DNA from: Folioceros fuciformis
Taxonomy: Eukaryota > Anthocerotophyta > Anthocerotopsida > Anthocerotales
Assembly (NCBI GenBank): GCA_049999805.1
Contig: JBNGIO010006333.1
Location: 566,792-627,869 of the forward strand
DNA length: 61,078 bases
Direction of reading: 5' to 3'
A program made the translations under genes and the position numbers. The notes under the pieces were generated by a model. The model was not told the origin of the DNA. It made no database searches and was given only the letters and a program-made list of their open reading frames with translations. This document shows positions 24,040 through 36,880 of this stretch, in pieces (position 1 is the first letter of the stretch; each line of letters starts with the position of its first letter).

Positions 24040-24715
24040 TTACACAATAGCAACAAGGCGTAGATCAAGCAGCTTCTTGGACACCAAATAGCAACAAGGC
24101 GTAGATCAAGCAGCTTCTTTGGCACCAAACAGCAACAAGCATAGGTCAAGTGGCTTCTGTGGCACCAAATAGCAACAAGCGTAAGTCAAACGGCTTCTTT
24201 GGCACCAAATAGCAATAAGCGTAAGTCAAATGGCTTCTTTAGCACCGAACAGCAATAAGCGTAAGTCAAGCGGCTTCTTTGGCACCAAACAGTAACAATT
24301 GTAGGTCACCAAACAACAACAAGCGTAGGTCACGCAGCTTCTTTGGCGCCAAACAGCAACAAGTGTAGGTCAAGTGGCTTCTTTGGCACCAAACAACAAC
24401 AAGCATAAGTCAAGTGGCTTCTTTGGCACCAAACAGCAACAAGCATAAGTCAAGTGGCTTCTTTGGCACCAAACATCAACTAGCGTAGGTCAAGTGGCTT
24501 CTTTGGCACCAAACATCAACTAGCGTAGGTCAAGCGGCTTCTTTGGCACCAAACAGTAACAACTATAGGTCACTAAACAGCAACAACTGTAGGTCACCAA
24601 ACAACAACAACTATAGGTCACCAAAGAGTAACAAGCGTAGGTCAAGCGGCTTCCTTGGCACCAAACAGCAATAAGTGTAGGTCACCAAAGAGCAACAAGC
24701 GTAGCTTAAGCGTAG
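24040..24715 (+). repeat. 40-bp minisatellite, ~17 variable units
   Basis: Units combine AGCAACAAGCGTAGGTCAAG with CGGCTTCTTTGGCACCAAAC. Full units are ~40 bp; several units between 24290 and 24690 are shortened to ~24 bp by loss of the CGGCTTCTTTGG half. There is no unique spacer between units, so it is not a CRISPR-type array. Confidence 0.9.
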
Positions 24716-25600
24716 TAAAATTTTTATGTTATTCTACATCATGACATTTTGGGAGTAGCAAATTTTTTATGAGAATGTTAGTACTTTGGCCTTCTCGCGT
24801 TATTCCTCCAATCTTTGGAGTAATGGAACTTTTCATCTCTTTTCGAAGAATAAAAAATACTCTATTTTTATAACTTTGTTTCCATTGAATTATTAGAACA
24901 TACTTAGATAAAATAAGGTATATTTTGAGCAACCTCTAAGATGAAAAAACATAAATTAAAATAAATATTTTTATCTTTTTTTTTCCATTACTTGTTTATA
25001 TTCTTCACCTTGTCATCATAATATCAGCAGTTCTAAATTTAATCCTTATCATGTACATGCATATAGTAGAGTTTAATGTTACGCAAGTCTTGAAGTTAGT
25101 TAATGTACTTTAGACTTTGAAATCCTCATAACTCATACTCATTCAATATTTTTATTATAATATTATAAAAATTCATAGTTCAAATTGTAATTCTTGATAT
25201 GTGGTGGCAATATAGAATTCGTGTAAACTAACTAACAAAAGTAGTGGGAGCAACTCCAATTGTTGTCAAAGAGTTAAGGCTTGGCTTATAAGATAAGTTT
25301 AAGACTTGGTTTATGAGCAACCTACATGTATCTCAAGGAGACATAGAAGAAGCTTAAACTCTTCTATCCTTCCAAGGGTTTGTTTATATTATAAATTTGT
25401 TTTTCTTATATCATAATTTCCTTTTCCAGGTTGGTTTCTGGCTTATCTCTCCTTTCAAGTTTTTGTTAATGTAAGTTTGAATTGTTATTTTTTTATACTG
25501 ATAAATATCTTTCTTAACTGATATGAGCTGAGAAATAAAACTACTATACTTAAAAACTTAACTTATATGGGTGCCAAAGAGTCGTCAAAGACGCTATACT
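24716..25600. other. AT-rich block, nothing recognised
   Basis: Markedly AT-richer than the surrounding gene space, with poly-A/T stretches and no open frame of note. It may be old transposon DNA, but no ends or coding remnants are visible. Confidence 0.5.
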
Positions 25601-25953
25601 TAATTACCATGCGGTGGATGTGGTGTCTGATTTATGCTTAAGTTGTAGAGGTTCTTACACTTAACCGCGGCATCATCCAGACTGAAGTGGTTCAAAACGC
25701 CGGCAGGGCTTTGAAAAGAACGAACGAGCGCTGGCAGCTGCGATCTGGATGAGACGGTTTGGCATTGCACTGCGAGTTGCATTTCCGCAATTCAGCACTG
25801 GGTTGTCGCAAGACACTTTGAAGAATGGGATCCATGGACTTTTAATTCAGCTGGGAACGGTCCGGGACGAGTGGCGGCATTGGCTGCCGCGAGTGACAGT
25901 ATGACGGTTGGTTGCATGCCGTGATTGCGTAGAAGCGATATCGGAGGTTCAAG

Positions 25954-28900
25954 ATGCTCCACGAGTTGCTTCTAGCTCTGGTCGGCTGTACCGGAGACGT
26001 GTTTATAGACGTGAATGAGCAGGCTGAAGCCCTGGGCCTGGTGAAAGGGACCTCGGGCTCTGATGGGGATAATGGAGGGGAATTGTCGCAAGACGGATGC
26101 CCTTTCATGCTCGCACCAGATCTGGACTTCGTTGAGCCGTCAGAAAGGTCCGAATTGGGATGAGTCGTGTTCCCATTCTTGTGTCTGCTGCTGTATGCCG
26201 TTTTGACCGCCTATTTTCTGCAGAGCCTTGTTGGACCGTCTTCTGCGCCTTGGTTACCATTACCGTGAGCTCGACCAATTTTCAGCCCTGTCATGGAACT
26301 TCAGCTGGTTACGAGTTTCTCACGAATCAGGATTGTCTGAAGAGTCTCCTGCCGGGAAGCCCAGAAAAGCAAGCGTTTATCAGCGAGCGCTTGCGAATGG
26401 TATTGCGGAAATGCTTGCCATTTATCGTTCTGCGGTCCTCAAGGTGGAACAGAACATATTGTCGGACCCGGTGCCTGTCTTGGCCACGGTCACTCAGGGC
26501 TTGCATCAGGTATTGGTTGAGAACAACCTCGGGGGGAACCAATGTGGTGGTGGTAGGGTACTGGAAGCCTTGGTTTCTCATGTTGGCAACCGAAAGCAAA
26601 TATTTAACTGAAGCACCATCTTTTCAGTTCGAACTCTTGCTTCCTCCACTACATGCAGTCGTGCGTCAGGTTGAGCGCTCTGAGCTCTTCGGAGGATCCT
26701 TACTGAACCTCTTGCACGCGAGGAGTCACTGCGGTGTCCCTGAACTACAGGCTTGCATGCAAAGGTATGACCTTAAGCGGTATCTGTCTGCTGCATCATG
26801 GGACTCTGCACGACAGTTGTCCTTTCCCCTCATTCAATTGTCTATTTTTGTAGACTGCTCTGGCATTGTCACCACGTCATGTACCAACAACTATCAGGGT
26901 GGATGGTGTATGGTTTACTTCAAGACCAGCATCAGGAATTTTTCATAGCCCGGTATTTTTTTCCATGAGAAGGCGCTACTGATCAAGATTCCTCGCTGTG
27001 GACGATTGTGGACCACTGTGCTTTGTATTTTGAGTCTTCTGATGGATCACATTGCAGGCAAAAGCAGGAAGTGTGCTCAACTGCCACAGAAGCGACTCTG
27101 GAGAAATCAGCTTCTGTCCGTACAGCAGAAGATGCCCACCTAACTGATTGGCACACTGGCTTCCATATTAATCGGGTACAAGTATCTTTCTGAACAGCAG
27201 ACGGACTATGTCTTCGAGGACTTTTGCGTGTGCTCTATGCTGCGTGGACCTCTGTTCTGAAGTAGCAACGTGTAATGGCAGGATATGCTACCAGAGTATA
27301 TTGATGTCCAAGTTGCGGAGTCCATTCTGTTTGTAGGAAAAGCAGTGAGAGTGCTGAGAAATCCTAGCAAAACTTTTAAGAGTCAAGCAGCTGGATTTCA
27401 GCGTACAGGGTCAAAAGGGCTTGAGGAGCTGTTGATGCCGACATCCTCTATCAATGGTTCGTTGCTCCAGCGTGGGATTTGTCGAGGCTCAGTCCTCCTG
27501 CCCCAAGAAGGAGCAGACGAAATTGCTTCCATGCTGCAGGCCTTGAAGGTGCACATTTTGGCTAACGTAGACTGCATAATGGCTTGTTGGTGGTGTCTTT
27601 GAATGCAACTGCCGTAATTATGTGCTTGGGTGCAAAGGTTATTGTGTATTTGACGTGTGCCTGCTCACACACATTTGTTTGACTTTCTTTCTTGTGCCGT
27701 AGGATGCTCCTACCTTCCACAAAATGTCATTTGAGCGTGCTGTTGACTCGATCAGGGCCATTGCTGCAACCCACCTGTGGCAGGTTTCTTTCTTTATTTT
27801 TCCAGTAAGTACGTAGTGTGTTCCTTCCCCATTCTGTTAACTGGCTTGTCTGCAGCTGGTGGTAGTGCATGCAGATCTGGTCGGGCATTTCAAAGCTTTG
27901 AAGGACTACTTCCTTCTTGCTAAAGGAGACTTCTTTCAGGTTTATCTCATGAACTTGTCTGAAGTACCATATCCTGTGAGCAGCAGCTGGGGGAATGTAC
28001 GGGGCAGCTTGCAAATCTTCTGCGTTTTCCAAAGCTCGCTGTGTGGATTTTGAGTAAGCTGACTGGTGGACATTTGGAACATCTTTCAGTGCTTTTTGGA
28101 GGAAAGCAGATCCTTGATGAGATTGTCACCACGGCCTTCTACAGCAGAGGCTGATCTTAAAGTTCCTTTCCAGCAGGTGAGTGGTGTTGCTGTAAACATT
28201 GAGATTGTGGGCAGATCTGAAATACAGATACCCTACCATAACAATTTCTCTCTGTTGTTAGACACTGATAGCTGCAGTTGACTAACTCCTGTCATGTGCT
28301 CCCCTTTTGGTGAAGGCTGCGATGAAGACAATTAGTGACGATGACAAATATTTCCACCGAGTGTTCCTCAGGTAGGTCTTTCGTACAATACAGATTCCGC
28401 TTCATGTTCTATGTGGCATTTGATGAGCTGCTAATCAGGTTAATTGCAGAATGCCTCTATTGACAGCAGGGAGCTCAGCTGGTCCTTCTCAAGGAGATGT
28501 TGGGAGACAGAGATCGAGCACTGACCCTGCCACGGTGTATGGCGAGACTGGTGGCCCACCTTATGATGGGTGGGATGGTCTTGCTCTGGAATACAGCCTC
28601 GACTGGCCACTTCAGCTCCTTTTCACAAAGGAAGTACTTGCCAGGTAAAGCGTGGAAGTTCTGTCGCGCGGTTGGCTTTTCCAAGGACCTAGCAATTGTT
28701 GGCTTTATTCTGACAAGCACAGAACGTTTTGTTTGCGGTTGTTCTTGCAGGTATAATAGGATCTTTCAGTACCTTTTGCGATTGAAGCGTATTCAACTGG
28801 AACTTGAGAAGTCATGGGCAGAGGCTATGCAACAAGATAAGGTGGACTCGGTGAAGAGAAATAGAGGTGCGACAGAGACAATTGCTGCTAGAGAACGATG

Positions 28901-29946
28901 CCAGCAGCGTAAGCCAATGTGGCGAGTGCGACAGCATATGACGTACCTTATCACGAACCTGCAGTTTTATATTCAGGTACAGGTGCTAGGAGTACAGCTC
29001 AACCTCAACTTCGTGTTACAAATCGATTCCTTAAGTAGTTTGTTTTGTTCTTACCACTGAGGAAGACCAGGACGGTTCTACACTTTTCCTGACGTGTTCT
29101 TTACAGTCTGTTATCGGGGAAAAGTGTTTTTTTTTTTTTTTCCCTTGTGTTTCGGTTTTTTCATGCAAATCTGGGATGACAATTTACGCAATGTGGGTCT
29201 GGTTCAGGTGGATGTAATCGAATCTCAATGGACACTTCTTCAAGACCGTGTGCAGGCTTGTAAAGACTTCACAGAACTTGCCCGCTTTCACCAAGAGTGA
29301 GTATTTGATTTCTATATGTGTAAAACTATCAATGGGCTCTCATGTTCCTGGAGGAGACGCTGGCTTGTAAGTAAGCAAAGCACAAGTGACTCGGCTGATA
29401 ACCTGACTTTTTCGCTCTTTTTTTGACTGTTTGTAGATATCTGTCAGCTCTGATTTCCCAATCTTTTCTGGATATCGGGTCGGTGTCCCGCATTCTTGAT
29501 AGTATCATCAAATTGTGTTTACAGTTTTGTCGACTAATTGAACAACAGAATGGCACCCCTAGTCTTGCTGAGATGGAGCCGATAACGGAGGTGAGCTCTC
29601 TGTGCTAGCTCAGGGTCCAACTCCTTTTTAGTAAACCATGAGATCTCCTTAACCGTCACACTTTCCAGGAATTCAACAAGAAATCGAACTCCTTATACAC
29701 TATTTTGAGAAGTAGCAAGCTTGCTGGAAGCCAACGTGCTCCTTTTTTGCGGCAGTTTCTTCTGCGCCTGAATTACAACTCTTTCTTCGAGGTATTTCAC
29801 CTTGACGTACTTCGCTAATCCTGTAAGCAAGTCCGTAGAAGTGTTTTGATCCGGAGTCTCACCCTGCTTGCTTATCTCAGGCCACCGCGAGGGGAGCTCT
29901 GAATCTTGGGCGACCACGACCTAGTTCTGCTATTGGTCACTTGTAA
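25954..29946 (+). CDS. GCP4: gamma-tubulin complex component 4
   Basis: Core subunit of the gamma-tubulin ring complex, which nucleates microtubules in the cytoplasm and at the nuclear surface. Sixteen exons: 25954-26147, 26224-26509, 26628-26764, 26854-26952, 27058-27175, 27282-27548, 27703-27783, 27856-27939, 28090-28176, 28316-28371, 28450-28644, 28751-28976, 29208-29296, 29437-29590, 29669-29791, 29881-29946; 2262 nt, 753 aa against ~745 in Arabidopsis, all phases consistent. The start MLHELLLALVG is the family's N-terminus. GRIP1 landmarks include SERALLDRLLRLGYHYREL, RSHCGVPEL, and LTDWHTGFHI before the linker. GRIP2 landmarks include DGWDGLALEYSLDWPLQLL, PMWRVRQHM, VDVIESQW, FLDIGSVSRILDS and the C-terminal GSQRAPFLRQFLLRLNYNSFF. 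No missing block is evident. The first donor (AG|GTCCGA) is weak but required by homology. Confidence 0.93.
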
Positions 29947-30351
29947 TGCCACTCTGCCGGGAGCTTCTTAACTGCAGCCCAAGTTGACGATGGAAGGATA
30001 AGCTAGCTTTCTTGTTTACAGTCGAGATGCAACTGTGACATCTTGAATGCTCATGGGCTACAACTGGGCAAGCCCGACGTGCCCATCGCGTGCTGATCAT
30101 GTCCAAACCATGGCAGGAAAACCTGCTATATCCTTGTGCAACAAAATTTGAAACGGAGTACACACCGTTCTCGTCACCCTCGCCCAAGCAGCCACAGGCC
30201 GATGTCTACAACAAAGAAACTTGATCATCTAAGGCAGAGCCGCTGACAGAGGGCCAGCTTGTCACGAATAGCCCAACCGCAGGAGAAAGCAAAGTATAGG
30301 TCCCCAAATCGTGAGCACTAACATGCAGCACGCGACTATCATCGACCCGCC

Positions 30352-30713
30352 TCACGTTCTCACACTCTCCAGAGCCTCGATCATCACCACGCTATTTCCT
30401 CTGATCACCTGCAAGGAGGAACAAGAGAGATCACTTTAGACGACGACAAAAGTCCAACCTCATTCTGGATTGCGCATTGCCCAGTCCTCTGTGAAAGCGA
30501 TGACAAAGAACGTCAGCGGTTAGGGATTCTTACCACCATGCCGATTTCGTTCCTGTCCGATCCGTTGATCTCCACAGTGTTGTCCAACACCAAGTTCATG
30601 AATTGATCGAAACCGCGAAGCACACCAACCACCGTACGGTTGGCATTCAGCTTGATGTTCAGCTTCCTATCCATATACTTCTTCAAATCCGGGGGCTGGC
30701 CGGACTTGCTCAT
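30352..30713 (-). CDS. SNRPG: small nuclear ribonucleoprotein SmG
   Basis: Sm-G subunit of the heptameric Sm ring that assembles on spliceosomal U1, U2, U4 and U5 snRNAs in the nucleus. Two exons on the minus strand: 30713-30534 and 30408-30352 (237 nt, 78 aa, the usual length). The Sm1 fold reads [20 protein letters not shown] then [15 protein letters not shown], where the FDxFMNLVL motif supplies RNA-binding residues. Sm2 is split by the intron: [17 protein letters not shown], containing the IRGN signature. The intron of 125 nt has GTAAGA and TGCAG ends. Its 3' end faces GCP4 (convergent, ~400 bp between stop codons), and its 5' end faces the E1 gene across ~620 bp, which may be a shared divergent promoter. 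Confidence 0.95.
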
Positions 30714-31333
30714 GGCGGCAGGTGGCAGATGGCAGGCCGCGAGGCAGGAAGGCGGGAAGGCGGGGAGGCGGGAAGAGAGTTCGGCAGACTCAGAAGAGCT
30801 CAGTTGGGTATTTAGGGCTCGGCCCGCGACCTTCGCTGTGAAAACCGTAGACCGTTCCGGTCCTGATATTTGAAAAGCCCGTCCGACTACACCACTTCGA
30901 GTAGGTCAGTACATATTTCGTTACTGTCCTGACCACGAAGCGATAGTGCGTGCATGCATGAGCCATATGCTTGTGTGCATATGTACATATACGGGACAAA
31001 AACTTGGCCTCTTCATTCTTCTGATAAGCATGGCTCAGGCCTCGCCCCTCACGCGGAGCTCCATCTGTCAGCAGTTGTCGGGGTACGTCGTAGAGAATGC
31101 CGTGTTTAAATGCTCCTTGGGAACAAGCGAGTTGGAAATGTGAGCCGTAGTCGACTTGGGCAATTTCGTTGAAGCCTAAACTGCAGTGTGGTCTCGCTGC
31201 TGCCGGTGTTGGCGGAGGAGCGAGAGTATGAGATTGGACGGTACATCACTAGGTGGGCCTCGTGTAGTGTAGGGGCATGTGGAGAGTGAAGGCTGCTGCT
31301 GGCATTTGATCTTGGACTCCCTGGGACGAGAGA
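30714..31333. promoter_or_regulatory. divergent intergenic region between SmG and the E1 gene
   Basis: 620 bp separating two start codons on opposite strands. No clear core promoter element is assigned; the function is inferred from the head-to-head arrangement only. Confidence 0.35.
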
Positions 31334-34300
31334 ATGGCCAGCATGGATGTGGACGATGGAGGCGGCTTGCCTCAGGCTATCTCTTCCCTCAAGGAGTCCG
31401 TCTCCATTTCTGCGTCCATCAGGGAAGAGGAATTGGATGAGCTACGTTACTCTCGGGTCATCTACACGCTGGGTAGGGACGCGTTCCAGTCCCTGCACAG
31501 GAGCCGGGTCTTGATTCTGGGCTGCAGCGCCGTGGGAGTGGAAGTGGCCAAGAATTTGGCGCTTTCTGGAGTGCGGGGCATCGGCCTGGTGGACAGTGCT
31601 CTTGTCTCTCAGGCGGATCTCGGGGCCAGCTTCTTGTTGCGGCAGCAGAATGTTGGCCAAAGGCGGTCTCTCGCCGTGGCTCATTGGCTCAAGCAGGTGA
31701 ATGGGGATATGGAAGTTGTGACGCTGGAGCCGGCTGTGGATGCTTATGCCTCCGTCATTGCCTCCTATGATGCTGTCGTGGTCACCAGTGGCACCTCGGA
31801 TTATCATGTGAATGTGAATAAAGTCTGTCGAGAGGCACACGTTCCGTTTGTGTTGGCCGTGGCTCGCGGGGTGTTTCTGTCGGTGTTCACGGACTTCGGA
31901 CAGAGCTTCACAGTGGTGGACGAAACGGGGGAGCCCGGGGAGCCTGTGTTGGTGGAAAGCGTGACGCAGGATTTTCCAGCCACTGTGACAGTTGTTGAGG
32001 AGCAGAGGCACGGCCTGGAGGAAGGGGATGAAGTTGTATTTGAGGGTATTCAGGGGATGTTGGAGCTGAATGGTAGGGCACCATTTACGGTTAATGTGAC
32101 TGGAACGTCATCCTTCACGATTCCGGAGGACACCCGTAATTACGAGAGGTATGTGTCCGGGGGTCGCTTCCGGAAGCTCAAGCGCGTCAAAACGCATTCG
32201 TTCCTGTCCCTTGAAGAATCTCTGCTGCGTCCTGAGTTTTGCATCACCGACCCTGTGAAAGCCTCTCGAGCACCGCAGCTTCACGTATCCTTTCAAGCGG
32301 TGGATGAATACCTTTCTAGGAATGGAGGGTCCAGTCAAGGAGGTTCTTCTCCTCTTGAAGAGCAGGATGTAGAGGAGATATTGGCCATAGCTAGAGAGCG
32401 ATGGAAACAATCACCGTTGAGTGCCCTAGTCACGCTGGCCAACAACGGCAATTCAGCTATGGATGTGACAAGCGCAGCTTTGGAAGGCAGAAGCGTCGAC
32501 CCAGGCAATTTTGGGGATTTGACTGGGGTTATGGGTGATGAGGGTAGAGTCCAGAGAGCTGCAGAAACTAGTACTAGTGGTGACCAGCAGATAGGCCATG
32601 ATGAAGAGATGGTGAGACGTGGGGAGCGGAATCGAGCAGAAATCAATGAGCACTTAGTCAGACTCGTAGCTCAGGGGGCAAAAGTTGAGCTGTCTCCAGT
32701 TGCTGCCATCGCCGGAGGTCTGGCCGCACACGAAGTTATTAAGGTCACACCTACCTTCATATGGACACGCGTTGTTTCATTTGCTTCTCATGGAATGCCG
32801 TGCAGACAGGTTGTTTTTGGGCACAGCATTGTTTGTGGGCACTCAGGGTACTTGGGGAAGTTTCTAAAGTCTTTATGAGATATGCAGCTGACATAGCATG
32901 ATTGAAGTGCCATCCTCGCACTTGATGTTAGTTTGGGCCGGGTATGCCTATCCAGGCCGTGCACTTGTACTGCAGCATAACTGTCTTCTTGTAGCCATGG
33001 ATGTTGATCTCATCGACTTCGTTGGTTGGCATTGCAGGGAATATCTGGAGTTCTTGTGCCAATACACCAGTGGCTATATTTTGATGCTGTTGAATGTCTG
33101 CCTACTCATCTAGGCAAACAGAGTGTCTCTCCATTGGATAATGGAAGTGTAGATCCTCGATATGAGCAGCAAGTCATCCTGTTCGGGGAAATGTTTCAGC
33201 GAGAGCTGGGAAGTTTGAAGGTACTACTTGTCAGTTTGTTGTTCTGACAATGACTTTATTGTCCTGAAAATTACGAAGATGATTTGCCACTACGGGTCTT
33301 GATACTCAGAACTGTGAATGTCTTTGGACAGTGGCTTGTGGTGGGTGCAGGCGGGATTGGTTGCGAGGTACTGAAAAACCTTGTGCTGATGGGAGTTGGA
33401 TGCAATCCTGATGGCAGTGTCACTGTCACGGACATGGATTCAGTTGCAAGACCAAATCTAGTTGACCAGGTTCTGTATCAAGTAGGCGACATCAGCAGAC
33501 CTAAAACGCCAACAGCTGGAAGAGCATTGCGAGCCATTAATCCATCTGCTCAGATTCATGTGCTTCAAGAAAAATTTGATTCAACGACTGAGGATGTCTT
33601 TGACTCCTCCTTTCTCGATTCTTTATCGGGTATTCTTGCCATCAACTTAGACTGTTTAAGATTTTGGTGTACTGCTGGTTTGGCCTTCCACCGTTGTTTG
33701 TCAATTTAAAAATTGTCAGCAGTTCTCAGAGCAGTTGTTTTTTTCCACAGGAGTTTTTTGTGCTGTGGACACCAGCGAATCAAGAATATATATAGATGCC
33801 CGCTGTGTTTCAAAACGGAAACCAATGATTGATGGAGGCAAACATGGTGCGAAGGGTAGTGTACAGGTTCGTTTATACAATTTACCCTCATAAGTTCAAA
33901 ACAATTTGGTGAAACTGCCCCTGCCCTGTAGTTCCATTGAATGCCTTAAGACTGAACATTAAAACAGCTTTGAGATTCCCGGAAGTTATGACTGCTGATA
34001 TAAGTAGTGACGTTGCAGGTGTTTGTACCCTTTCAATCTGAGATGTATGCATCCACGAGAGATCCTCCAGAGCACAAAGAAATTCCCATCTGTACCTTGA
34101 AAAATTTCCCCTATGCCACTGAGCATACACTGCGTTGGGCTATTGACACATTTGAGGCTCTTTTTAAGCAGCGGCCTATAGATGTAAATACTTATCTTTC
34201 AAGTAGGGATTTTCTCAGTTCAAACAGAAAATTGCCCTCAGATACTCGGCTTGCAGTCCTGGAAACACTCCGGGATGCTCTGGTTCGGCGTAGACCACTA

Positions 34301-36880
34301 AGGTGGGTGGGTGAGTGTCTGCTGCTTGTTGGCAGTGTGTCAAGGGTTCTAACAAGTTCCCCACCCGTGCAATTTTTGCAGTTTTGAATCTTGCATTGAA
34401 TGGGCACGATTGCAATTTGAAGACTTGTTCGTTAATAACATTCGACAGGTGTCTTACTGTTCTATGAAGCTCTTGGTTTGATTTACGTCCTAGAAGTTCC
34501 TACCTGGTCACTGAGGCAAGGCATTGTGACAGTTATGTTTCAACTTTCCACGAGGCATGAGCACAACAGCTGGAGCGCCTTTCTGGAGTGGGACAAAGCG
34601 TGTGCCAGATCCCGTGCCGTTCGATCCTTCAGATACTTTGCACATTGATTTTATTATTGCTGCGGCAAATCTTCAGGCTACTGTCTATGGCCTGAAAGGC
34701 TATGAAGACCGACAGCTATTTATTGATAGTGTGCAGCGTGTGGAAGTTCCATCGTTCGTCCCAAAAGTAAGACCTGAGAACTAGGGCTTCGAGGCCAAAG
34801 TTAAATGTTTGCCAGTGGTTCGTGTGTATCAATCACTGAGGCTGCTTTGACATGGATACGATTTGCCTCTTCTTCTGACCCTGGCAGCTGAATGTCTGAT
34901 GTTGTATGTAATGTCTATTGCTCAGGAGGGAGTACGGATTGCAACATCTGACAACGAACTGCGCACCGCAGGTCGGAGGTTTCGGGAGGATTCTGATGCA
35001 TCTGATGCATGTGAATTGATCCTGGGAGAACTCCCAACTCCAGCAACACTAGCAGTATATCTTCGTTCCTTCTGTTCCATTTTCCTTTTCTTTCCGTCTT
35101 CTGAGCACTCTACGGTCTGTCTGGCTGAATTTGTCTGGGCGGTTTCTTACCCTATCCGGCTTTGAGTATCTAGCGTTTATGTCAGTAAGAAAAGCACCTA
35201 TATAGTCCAGTCAGGACTTAAGACCTGATTTCCTGGGGCAGTACTTGATACAAGCACTGAACCAAGTGGTTAGTGCGGTGTACAAGTCAGTCTACGTGTA
35301 CTGGGTTTTTGTACTATTTGATAGGTGACCTAGGTCAGACATGCAGTTTAAGAGCAAAAATCTTCGCTTACAGTAGGTGCTGTTGCAGGCCTTGCAGGCG
35401 CAAAGTGATTGGGTACGTTCTTTGGTCTCTGAAGGCTCGCTGATGTAGCATTAGTTTTTGGTAAGCAGGACAAGTGTAAGTTTCAAACATGTCTTCCTGC
35501 GTTGCGGCTTAGACTGTGCCAGGCACATTATTTCCTGTCTTGAGGGCAGACCTTGTACTAGGACGCAAACCCATACAAGCACATAAAACACTGAGCTTAG
35601 GTCCAGTTGAAATCCGAGGTGTAAGTAAGTCAGCTAACAGAAGAGCTATCAAAGGCATTACTCATAAGTCGAGGGTGTCGGTGTTGGCTGCAATGAGTGT
35701 CTGCAACAGTCTTTCCCTGCTGAACGAAATGTGTCTTATTTAGTAGGACCGATAAAGCTATCCGTATCATGGGGACAATCAAATATGAGCTGCACACCTG
35801 AAGCTCATCCCGTACTTGTCTTTGTGCCTAAGGACTTGCCTTGTGCTTTGGGATCAGTTGTTTCCTGAAGGATGTCTCAGAGAATTATTAAACTACCATC
35901 TGCGAATTACGGTGGGTTTAGGGTGATCAGAGATGTGTTATTTGTGTTCTCAGGGTTATAGGTTGACGCCAATTGAATTTGAGAAAGATGCTGAGCAAAG
36001 CTTTCATGCGGAGTTTGTGGCAGCTGCTTCGAGCCTGCGTGCCAGAAACTATGGAATACCCTCCGCTGATAAGCTGCAGGTCAGATTTTTGGAAATTAGA
36101 GTTGATACCAACAGATTCTAATGTGACGCTTGGCGTATATGTGAATTGCCTCTTTACCCAATATTGTGATCTCTCCAGGCAAGGCTAGTGGGAGGCAGGG
36201 TCATCCCTGCTCTAGTCACGTCGACGTCAGTTGTGGGGGGCCTGATGTGTCTGGAGCTTTACAAGTTGGTGCAGGGGAAGCCGTTAGCTTATCACAAACA
36301 TAGCTACTTTAATTTATCTGTGCCCTTTTTCTCGCATGCAGAGCCTCGGAAAGCTGTCCAGTTCCAAGTACGTTACTGTTATGGCGTTGCTGCATAGTGA
36401 CCTTGAGTTTTGTCGCAGTCGTTGCCCTCTTCTGACGTGGACATGGAACAGGTTATGAGGAAAGGTAAGCCCCCTTTAATTTGGACATTATGGGATCGAT
36501 TCGAAATGGATTGCGTGGGGAAGACCTTAGAGAGCTTCCTGGAGGACTTCAAGCGGGAGCAAGGTTTGGAGGTAAAGGAAAATGTGTTTCGTATGCGGGA
36601 AGTCGTGTGGATGGGAGTTTCCCGGTCTAATCATCCGTGTTGTCGTTTGTGCTGTTCCCAGATCACCATGATTTCCTATGGCAAGAGCTTGCTGTACGCC
36701 GAATTCCTGCCGAAGAAGAAGTTACAAGATAGGCTGCCGTTGCAATTGCTAGAGTTGATCACGAGTGTGTCAAAAGTTACTGTGCCTCCAACCGAGAGCA
36801 CTGTCTGTTTCGGGTTATCATGCACGGACGCAAATGAGCAAGATGTAGAAGTTCCCGATTTAATCGCAAGGGTTCGATAG
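31334..36880 (+). CDS. UBA1: divergent ubiquitin-activating enzyme E1 (UBA1-like)
   Basis: E1-type enzyme that adenylates ubiquitin or a related modifier and passes it to E2 as a thioester. Twelve exons: 31334-32743, 33038-33220, 33332-33629, 33751-33866, 34019-34302, 34382-34448, 34533-34766, 34926-35054, 35954-36079, 36179-36367, 36419-36571, 36662-36880; 3408 nt, 1135 aa (UBA1 usually ~1060-1100). The inactive adenylation half starts YSRVIYTLG (Arg41), then the first Cys-domain half and a long hydrophilic insert near residues 340-445. The active adenylation half has GAGGIGCE (536-543) and the conserved AVD. The catalytic Cys694 lies in ICTLKNFPYATEHTLRWA. C-terminal signatures are TGAPFWSG-like (AGAPFWSG), IEFEKD, IPSADK, GRVIPALVTSTSVV, and the ubiquitin-fold domain from ~1015. 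Oddities: NLxRQFLF reads NLVDQVLY (Asp576 for Arg), and LLESGTLG reads MIDGGKHG. Exon 8-9 intron is 899 nt. It may be a paralogue rather than the main E1. Confidence 0.85.

Noticed and set aside
24040-24715. Possible CRISPR-like array (regular ~40-bp repeats)
   Set aside because: Units abut with no unique spacers, vary in length, and the context is plant nuclear DNA; it is a minisatellite.
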